From Nitrososphaeraceae archaeon (GTDB lineage Archaea > Thermoproteota > Nitrososphaeria > Nitrososphaerales > Nitrososphaeraceae): DNA of 10,698 nt. The notes beneath the pieces were generated by a model that was not told the origin of the DNA, made no database searches, and saw nothing but the letters and a program-made list of their open reading frames with translations. Shown here in pieces: positions 6,136 through 10,698 of this stretch (positions within the stretch are counted from its first letter, which is position 1; each line of letters begins with the position of its first letter). Location: the NCBI GenBank assembly GCA_025937665.1, contig JAICQW010000051.1, positions 1-10,698 on the forward strand. Reading direction: 5' to 3'. The position numbers and the translations under genes were made by a program.

Positions 6136-7602
6136 TTACAAATAATCTATAATTTGTTTTTCTTTCCAGAGACCAATTCTTTGATGTAACCACGGGTAGA
6201 AATTTGCATCACCATTCTCAAATTCCTTTTTGACTATTTTCACAATATTCTTTGATACCTTTCCGGGTTCACCGTAAATCTTTCGCTTTTTCTTCAGTTC
6301 AAGTCCAAGGCCCTCTTTTCTGTTGAATGCCTCATCTATCAATGTGGTTATCCAAGAAGAATTTACAGGTGGAATTAGTATATTGCCACGAGCATCAAAA
6401 ATGGTTTCAGGTCTATCGGTGTTGAGCCTAACTGTAAGTGATAGAACGTTTGGAAAGTACAGTAATTCTTCTTGCATTGAACCTGAATCTGTCATTTCAG
6501 CCCAACAATGTCCGCTATCTAAAAATTCTATTACATGAGAATATTCTTTCCATAAAGGAGTTATGATAAACTTGTCTGGGTAATCTCTTGCCAGATTAAG
6601 CAAGTTTTGTTCCAAGTGGTACGACCGCAGAGCCGATTTCATAGCATTTAACATGATAAGAACTAGCTTGTATTCAGTATTTTTTATCAAGTACGATATG
6701 CTTTTGATAATAGATGAAAATCTGTGTTCTGTGAGATTTTCTCGTCTATGGATGTCCAATCTGATCCATTCACCCGTTTCCAGCTTTGGGTAAATGTCAA
6801 ACACACTAGTTTTGGGTTTATTTTTTCTCTTAATTTCGATTGCATCCACAACAGAGTTACCAACTACGTGAATAAACTCTTCTGGATAGCCTTCACGGAC
6901 TAGATTTTCCTTGTTAAGTTGCGTTGGTGCAAAGAAAAATTGCGTTCCTGCGGAACATATCCAAGTATCTATTTGTTCGGGAAATGGCTCTTCTCTTGCC
7001 ACGAACCATCTTCCTTCAAATTGTGAATCTACAAATTTTTCAACACTTGATTTTGTAGGATCTTCATTAACCTTAAGGTACTTTATTGATTCAGGACTCA
7101 TGGATCGTAATCCTGCTTCATTTTGAGCTACCTTCTGACCCATTCCAAAAACCCATGCAAGAGGGGCAATCCCCGCAACAAGCGTATCCCCGTGAACTAT
7201 TGGCAGAAGTTGGGAAGAGTTTCCAAAGTTCTTTTTCAAATATCTACCAAATGATCCAAATTTTAATATTAACTCGCTTGCTTTTTCCATCAGGTCTCCT
7301 CTGATTTGAAGATTACAAGCAATATGATCCTGTAACTCAAATTCTTGAATTCCAAAGCCCAGGAGATCGTCAAAGTGCTGTCCGGTATCTATTACGAATG
7401 CTGGTAACTTTTGATGTATTGCCTCTATCATTACAGGAGCCTGTTTATAAAAATCAGGTTTTGTCCCAATTACAACTGAAAGTACTGGACTATTCAAGTC
7501 ATGAGAAAGCTTGTAACTCTTATCTAGAACATTATGAAAAATCTCTATAGGAAGAATTTTTCGCTTAAAGTAAATATTTCGTATTGGAATTTTTTCATTC
7601 AA
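6136..7602 (-). CDS. wecB: UDP-N-acetylglucosamine 2-epimerase family protein, extended
   Basis: This probably converts UDP-GlcNAc to UDP-ManNAc (GT-B fold, cytoplasmic), for surface polysaccharide or glycan synthesis. Motifs in order: GTKPDFYKQAPV (46-57; the family has GTRPE..K), DTGQHFDD (72-79), VHGDT (136-140; catalytic Asp139), NEAGLR (161-166; Glu162), FPEQ (207-210; the family has PEE), HRREN (285-289), TDSGSMQEE (371-379) and TDRPE (395-399). Two things are odd: an N-terminal extension of about 40 residues and an insert of roughly 35-40 residues between AGLR and FPEQ. Together they make it 488 residues against the usual 360-390. The TTG start overlaps the stop of the upstream membrane-protein gene (TTGA) and has a purine-rich ribosome site (ggagagg) 7 bases before it; there is no close in-frame ATG. 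A UDP-GlcNAc hydrolysing relative is possible. Confidence 0.85.
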   Translation of the reverse strand: MNEKIPIRNIYFKRKILPIEIFHNVLDKSYKLSHDLNSPVLSVVIGTKPDFYKQAPVMIEAIHQKLPAFVIDTGQHFDDLLGFGIQEFELQDHIACNLQIRGDLMEKASELILKFGSFGRYLKKNFGNSSQLLPIVHGDTLVAGIAPLAWVFGMGQKVAQNEAGLRSMSPESIKYLKVNEDPTKSSVEKFVDSQFEGRWFVAREEPFPEQIDTWICSAGTQFFFAPTQLNKENLVREGYPEEFIHVVGNSVVDAIEIKRKNKPKTSVFDIYPKLETGEWIRLDIHRRENLTEHRFSSIIKSISYLIKNTEYKLVLIMLNAMKSALRSYHLEQNLLNLARDYPDKFIITPLWKEYSHVIEFLDSGHCWAEMTDSGSMQEELLYFPNVLSLTVRLNTDRPETIFDARGNILIPPVNSSWITTLIDEAFNRKEGLGLELKKKRKIYGEPGKVSKNIVKIVKKEFENGDANFYPWLHQRIGLWKEKQIIDYL

Positions 7603-8048
7603 AAGTTTTCCTCTCCGAATGGTCGTATCACCTTGCCTTCTCGCATAATAACAATTATCCCTAATACTATAATTCCGATTCCACCAGCCAGTAGACCGTA
7701 CGTTAGAGGGATGATTCCAGGAACAAAGAGTATTTGTGGTATTTTTGGGATCATGCTAAGAATTAGAATATTACCAATTATCAGAACAATACCGGATATA
7801 CAAAGGATAATTCCAATTTTCCTTGAACCGTAATATCTTACTAAACCATAGGTAATCCCTGCCAATATTATTCCAGGAGCCGCCGATATCGACACAACTT
7901 GGATTAGGACTCCTTCGGGTTGGACTACGATATCTGGACCCTGTGATTGTGGACCTATTATAAAAGAAATAAATGAATACATGAGTAGTACAAACATTAC
8001 AATTAATCCTAAACTGGCTAATGATACTGATGTTTCTAGTTTTACCAT
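7599..8048 (-). CDS. Four-helix membrane protein, unknown function
   Basis: The 149-residue integral membrane protein has four hydrophobic helices at about 8-31, 46-68, 77-99 and 109-134. The loop at 32-45 (GPQSQGPDIVVQPE) lies between helices 1 and 2. RYYGSRK (71-77) is the charged turn between helices 2 and 3, probably cytoplasmic. A short charged C-terminal tail ends in FGEENF. I do not recognise the family and see no catalytic motif. Its TGA stop overlaps the TTG start of the epimerase gene by four bases, implying translational coupling; the GalT-like gene ends 32 bases upstream. A plausible guess is a small membrane component of the same glycan pathway, but only the context supports it. 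Confidence 0.75.
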   Translation of the reverse strand: MVKLETSVSLASLGLIVMFVLLMYSFISFIIGPQSQGPDIVVQPEGVLIQVVSISAAPGIILAGITYGLVRYYGSRKIGIILCISGIVLIIGNILILSMIPKIPQILFVPGIIPLTYGLLAGGIGIIVLGIIVIMREGKVIRPFGEENF

Positions 8049-8080
8049 TGTTTATCGACTTGAATTATTTAGAGTTATTC

Positions 8081-9100
8081 TCACTTAATTCCAATTACAT
8101 CTCCAAATTCTTTTCTGGCAGCAGATCCCAAAATCTGAGCAGATTTTTCTGGCGATACGTGATTAACGTAGACACCAAAACCTCTCTCTAAACCTGACCA
8201 ATTATGGAGTTGGGGATAGACTTCTATATGCCAATGAATTTGTCGACTATTTTTCTTTTCTGGTGACAAGTGAAATATCAGATTAAAAGACGGCTTTTCT
8301 AACACCTTGTCCATTCCTCCCAAGGTAGATCTCAGAATCAGCGCAAGGTCTGTAAATTCTTTCTGTGAAATTTTTGAAAACGATGTGGTATGACGTTTGG
8401 GATAAATCCAAAATTCATAGGGATATGTTGAGGCCCAAGGTGAAATTGCGATATAACTTTCTGTGTCTAGAATTTGTCTGGGACCGCCCATCTCTGTGGA
8501 AATTATGTTGCATGCAGGACAATTACCATTTTCATTAAGGTATCTATTTGATGCTTCTGCTTCGGATTCAATAGTTGGTGGAATTGTTGAAAAAGTCATT
8601 AAATGAAAATGAGCATGTTCAATATCACTTCCGGACAAAATACCACTATTTACGAAAATGGAAACATATGTTACACTTTTCTTTGTGTAGAGATGACTAA
8701 GGTAATTTTGTAATACCAAAAGAACATTGGACCATTTTTCAATAGAAAGTCCTGGTAAATTTTCTTTATGATCTGGTGTGGCTACAACGATATAGTGATA
8801 ACCATATGCCGGTTCGCTATAGAGAGGTTTGTCTCTGTAGCTATTTTCATTTTCTGATGATACCACGGGATTTGAATTTGGAAAAACTCTAACATCCCAG
8901 TTTTCGATAATATTTTCTTCATTATCAGACAATCTCTGAAGCATGCCCTCTTTGACAACCAGCGATAGCACCGATGGAGGGGTCATGCTTTCATTTCCGG
9001 GACAATAAGGACATTGTTTAGTATCATTTTTTACTTCATATGAGTCAGGTGGAAGAACTACAAATTTCTCAAGAATGTAATCTTTTCTTAGTTCCGCCAA
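8081..9100 (-). CDS. Galactose-1-phosphate uridylyltransferase-like protein (HIT superfamily)
   Basis: The 339-residue cytoplasmic protein has the GalT layout of two HIT-type halves. GalT exchanges UMP between UDP-glucose and galactose-1-phosphate through a uridylyl-histidine. Marks include zinc pairs CPYC (30-33) and CPAC (194-197), WDVRVFPN (68-75), GSDIEHAHFHL (157-167) with the nucleophile position at His164, WIYPKRH (231-237) and HWHIEVYPQ (289-297). The family's HPHxQ is HAHFH here: the third position, glutamine in GalT, is histidine as in HIT hydrolases and phosphorylases. The substrate could therefore differ, for example an NDP-sugar or dinucleotide phosphorylase. The TTG start follows a weak aggaa ribosome site; no suitable ATG lies near. 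It is the likely first gene of an operon with the membrane protein and epimerase. Confidence 0.85.
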   Translation of the reverse strand: MAELRKDYILEKFVVLPPDSYEVKNDTKQCPYCPGNESMTPPSVLSLVVKEGMLQRLSDNEENIIENWDVRVFPNSNPVVSSENENSYRDKPLYSEPAYGYHYIVVATPDHKENLPGLSIEKWSNVLLVLQNYLSHLYTKKSVTYVSIFVNSGILSGSDIEHAHFHLMTFSTIPPTIESEAEASNRYLNENGNCPACNIISTEMGGPRQILDTESYIAISPWASTYPYEFWIYPKRHTTSFSKISQKEFTDLALILRSTLGGMDKVLEKPSFNLIFHLSPEKKNSRQIHWHIEVYPQLHNWSGLERGFGVYVNHVSPEKSAQILGSAARKEFGDVIGIK

Positions 9101-9129
9101 CTCGATATTCCTAAAAAATTCTCCAAGTA

Positions 9130-9143
9130 CCTTTAATTAAAGG
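9130..9143. promoter_or_regulatory. Palindromic TATA-like element between divergent genes
   Basis: The perfect 14-base palindrome cctttaattaaagg can be read as a TATA box on both strands. It lies about 37 bases before the GalT-like TTG start, allowing a short leader, and about 23 bases before the ATG at 9160 on the plus strand. It may serve both directions. Confidence 0.4.
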
Positions 9144-9159
9144 TTCTGTGCTCCCGAAC

Positions 9160-9330
9160 ATGCTTATTGAGCAAAGTTACATTTTTGTGGACAATTGTTT
9201 TTCAAAGTTAGAAAATTCAAATTTTAGAAAGGAAATGCTTACCTACAATCCTTCGCAGATGAGACCTGATTCTGATCTATTAAAAGAAATAACCATATTT
9301 GGATGCTCCAATCACCCTTTGCGATTTTGA
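9160..9330 (+). CDS. Possible small protein, 56 residues
   Basis: This is a tentative gene. The frame opens with GTG at 9148 and ATG at 9160; the ATG matches the transcription start predicted from the TATA-like palindrome, which suggests a leaderless message. The product begins with a hydrophobic stretch (MLIEQSYIFV) and is otherwise polar, with single cysteines near residues 13 and 49. No family is recognised. Its last 51 bases overlap the 3' end of the membrane gene on the other strand. Without a homologue it could be a chance frame in the 179-base spacer. Confidence 0.3.
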   Translation: MLIEQSYIFVDNCFSKLENSNFRKEMLTYNPSQMRPDSDLLKEITIFGCSNHPLRF

Positions 9331-9990
9331 TTCCCTCAGGACTGTGGAGTTTGTAGGGACGTATGAGTAGATAGGAACTCGATAGACTGTGCCGTAGATA
9401 AGAACCAGTACGAATTCGTATCTCCAGAGCAGGTATCTCTCTGCATCGTTTAAGAGACTCGGCAGCCCTATCAATGAATCAGTCTTGGTGCTGGCTAGTT
9501 GTAAATTTTCATTCCAATTTGGATAGTTTGTCCAAAGCTGCTCTGACGAGATGGGCCTGTTTCGTGTATGCAGTATATGTGGTTTGTATGCTACAATCAT
9601 TCCTAGTACTACCATAGCAACTCCTAAAAGGAAAAAACCATGTGTGCCACGGTTTATTGTTTCAAGATTCAAATAACCAGTTGATGCTTTATAGTAAAAT
9701 GGACCCAGTGAATTTTCTATTGCAGATGGTATCGCAATACTTCCATAAAGCAGGACTAGTCCCAGACATGAAATTGCAACCGGCACGAGTCCTTTCAATA
9801 AAATCGAAATGAACATTCCTATCAGTATTAGAATTGTGGTGATATGTAAAAAGTCAAAAAATCCTGAGTAAGGATCTAGTGATGATAGTGAAAGATAAAC
9901 ATGTATCATAGTTAGTAACAGTATACCTATTATTGTAAATCTAAGAAGAATCCTGTCATTGCTCCTTAGCCACGATAATCCGTATTTCAT
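9280..9990 (-). CDS. Membrane protein with four helices and a soluble C-terminal domain
   Basis: The 236-residue protein has hydrophobic helices at about 14-35, 46-66, 69-88 and 116-135. A soluble tail of about 100 residues follows, with LWTNYPNWNENL (152-163), LNDAERYLLWRYEFVLVLIYG (180-200) and YRVPIYSYVPTNSTVLRE (203-220). The tail is rich in aromatic residues and looks like a defined domain, but I cannot name it. The longest reading starts at GTG 10005. I chose ATG 9990 because a TATA-like element at 10012-10019 puts transcription start at about 9990, leaving the GTG untranscribed. It shares its promoter region with the divergent nuclease-like gene. Function is unknown; a membrane-anchored binding or signalling role would be a guess. 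Confidence 0.7.
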   Translation of the reverse strand: MKYGLSWLRSNDRILLRFTIIGILLLTMIHVYLSLSSLDPYSGFFDFLHITTILILIGMFISILLKGLVPVAISCLGLVLLYGSIAIPSAIENSLGPFYYKASTGYLNLETINRGTHGFFLLGVAMVVLGMIVAYKPHILHTRNRPISSEQLWTNYPNWNENLQLASTKTDSLIGLPSLLNDAERYLLWRYEFVLVLIYGTVYRVPIYSYVPTNSTVLRESKSQRVIGASKYGYFF

Positions 9991-10008
9991 GAATAATATA
10001 GCCACTAG

Positions 10009-10024
10009 AAATAGATAAATTTTG
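10009..10024. promoter_or_regulatory. Shared AT-rich promoter between divergent genes
   Basis: On the minus strand tttatcta (10019-10012) lies about 26 bases before the ATG at 9990. On the plus strand gataaatttt (10014-10023) lies about 30 bases before the TTG at 10051. Both spacings suit TATA boxes, so the two divergent genes appear to share this short element. Confidence 0.45.
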
Positions 10025-10050
10025 AGTTTGCTACTCTATTTTTGGCAAAG

Positions 10051-10698
10051 TTGACTAGTAACACGAATGTCTTCATTAACAATGAATTGTTAGCGAGGTC
10101 ACTTGTGGCTATGCCAAGTATCCTAACGTTAGATAGGTTTCAAAAATTATGCGAAATTACAAGTAAGGAAACAACAAGGGAATTGCTAGATTATCTAGTT
10201 AGTCAGGGAATAGGCCAATTATCAGACGGTTCGGTAGTTTTTTCGTTTGAGGACAAACTAGAAACGATACTTTTGGCCATGAACAAGGGCTGCGATCCTG
10301 AAAGGCTATCAAAAAAGATCCATTGGAAGGATTTTGAATTATTTACATCGCAACTAATAGAATCTGCAGGATATTCTATTGAGCGGAATGTCATTTTAAC
10401 CAAGCCTAGAGTCCAGATAGATGTAATTGGATTCTATCAAAAAATTGCACTATTAATTGATTGCAAGCATTGGATGAAGATCCATGGTATTAACATCGCA
10501 AAATTTAGCTCAAACCAGATTAGAAGAGCAGAGATATTCCTAGGAAAAAGAAAAGATATTGAATCAGCTCTTCCAATTATAGTCACCTTGTATGAATCCA
10601 ACTGCAATTTTTTTGATAGGGTTCCCATAGTGCCAATTTCAAAATTCAAAGAATTCCTTCAAAATTTTCCTTTCTATTTAGATAGAATGCATTTAATT
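10051..10698 (+). CDS. PD-(D/E)XK nuclease-like protein with N-terminal helical/HTH domain (3' end outside window)
   Basis: The frame stays open to the window edge, giving 216 residues with no stop. Residues 12-66 look like a winged-helix domain: LLARSLVAMPSILTLDRFQKL, a recognition-helix-like ETTRELLDYLVSQGIG, then a LSDGSVVFSF wing. A linker (67-95) leads into a restriction-endonuclease-like core: Glu104 in LIESAGY, Asp124 in VQIDVIGFY, and Asp137-Cys-Lys139 in LLIDCKHW. These are the acidic residues and lysine of the PD-(D/E)XK fold seen in Mrr-type enzymes and archaeal Holliday-junction resolvases. Such proteins cut DNA with a metal ion. Whether this one is a resolvase, repair nuclease or restriction enzyme is not clear; no methyltransferase gene is visible nearby. 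TTG 10051 is chosen because it fits the promoter; ATG 10111 would remove part of the first helix. Confidence 0.75.
   Translation, partial: MTSNTNVFINNELLARSLVAMPSILTLDRFQKLCEITSKETTRELLDYLVSQGIGQLSDGSVVFSFEDKLETILLAMNKGCDPERLSKKIHWKDFELFTSQLIESAGYSIERNVILTKPRVQIDVIGFYQKIALLIDCKHWMKIHGINIAKFSSNQIRRAEIFLGKRKDIESALPIIVTLYESNCNFFDRVPIVPISKFKEFLQNFPFYLDRMHLI

Noticed and set aside
7534..7833. A 99-residue plus-strand frame opposite the membrane protein
   Set aside because: It is the mirror of a hydrophobic coding stretch (Ile/Pro-rich antisense of a membrane protein) without its own start signals.
10077..10132. Inverted repeats taacaa-tgaa-ttgtta (10077-10092) and ctaacgttag (10123-10132)
   Set aside because: Both lie within the probable coding region of the nuclease-like gene and are short. 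They would matter only if translation began downstream.

Overview
The window looks like an ammonia-oxidising archaeon (Thaumarchaeota/Nitrososphaeria), possibly a low-GC soil lineage such as Nitrosocosmicus. The reasons are the AT-rich sequence, TATA elements about 26 bases upstream of nearly leaderless starts, T-tract terminators, frequent TTG starts, and archaeal gene types such as a ThiD-ThiN fusion and a GcvH-like/TusA-like fusion. This assignment is inferred from gene content; no rRNA or ammonia-oxidation gene is present.

Left part (1-2720). The 3' end of a rhodanese-type sulfurtransferase ends in two stacked hairpins and a T-tract. Facing it is a protein joining a GcvH-like lipoyl-domain fold to a TusA-like domain. 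The lipoylated lysine is replaced by arginine, but the TusA cysteine is kept. Diverging from it is a helical, phasin-like protein whose promoter carries a palindrome over the expected transcription start. Two unrecognised TTG-start genes follow: a small protein with CxxC and HC pairs, probably zinc-binding, and a 61-residue acidic protein.

Middle (2778-6135). A ThiD-ThiN fusion covers two steps of thiamine synthesis. Then come a sugar-phosphate nucleotidyltransferase and, 3 bases later, a GlmU-related protein with a left-handed beta-helix acyltransferase domain. These two probably divide activated amino-sugar synthesis between them.

Right part (6136-9990, minus strand). A probable operon runs GalT-like protein, four-helix membrane protein, then UDP-GlcNAc 2-epimerase family protein. 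The last two overlap by four bases. The epimerase stop codon abuts the stop codon of the convergent GlmU-like gene with no spacer. Upstream lies another membrane protein with a soluble tail. Together 4177-9100 reads as a nucleotide-sugar region, perhaps feeding surface glycans or protein glycosylation.

Right edge (10051-10698). The window ends inside a protein with a predicted winged-helix-like N-terminus and a PD-(D/E)XK nuclease core, divergent from the membrane gene. I see no tRNA, rRNA, CRISPR array, insertion sequence or riboswitch.
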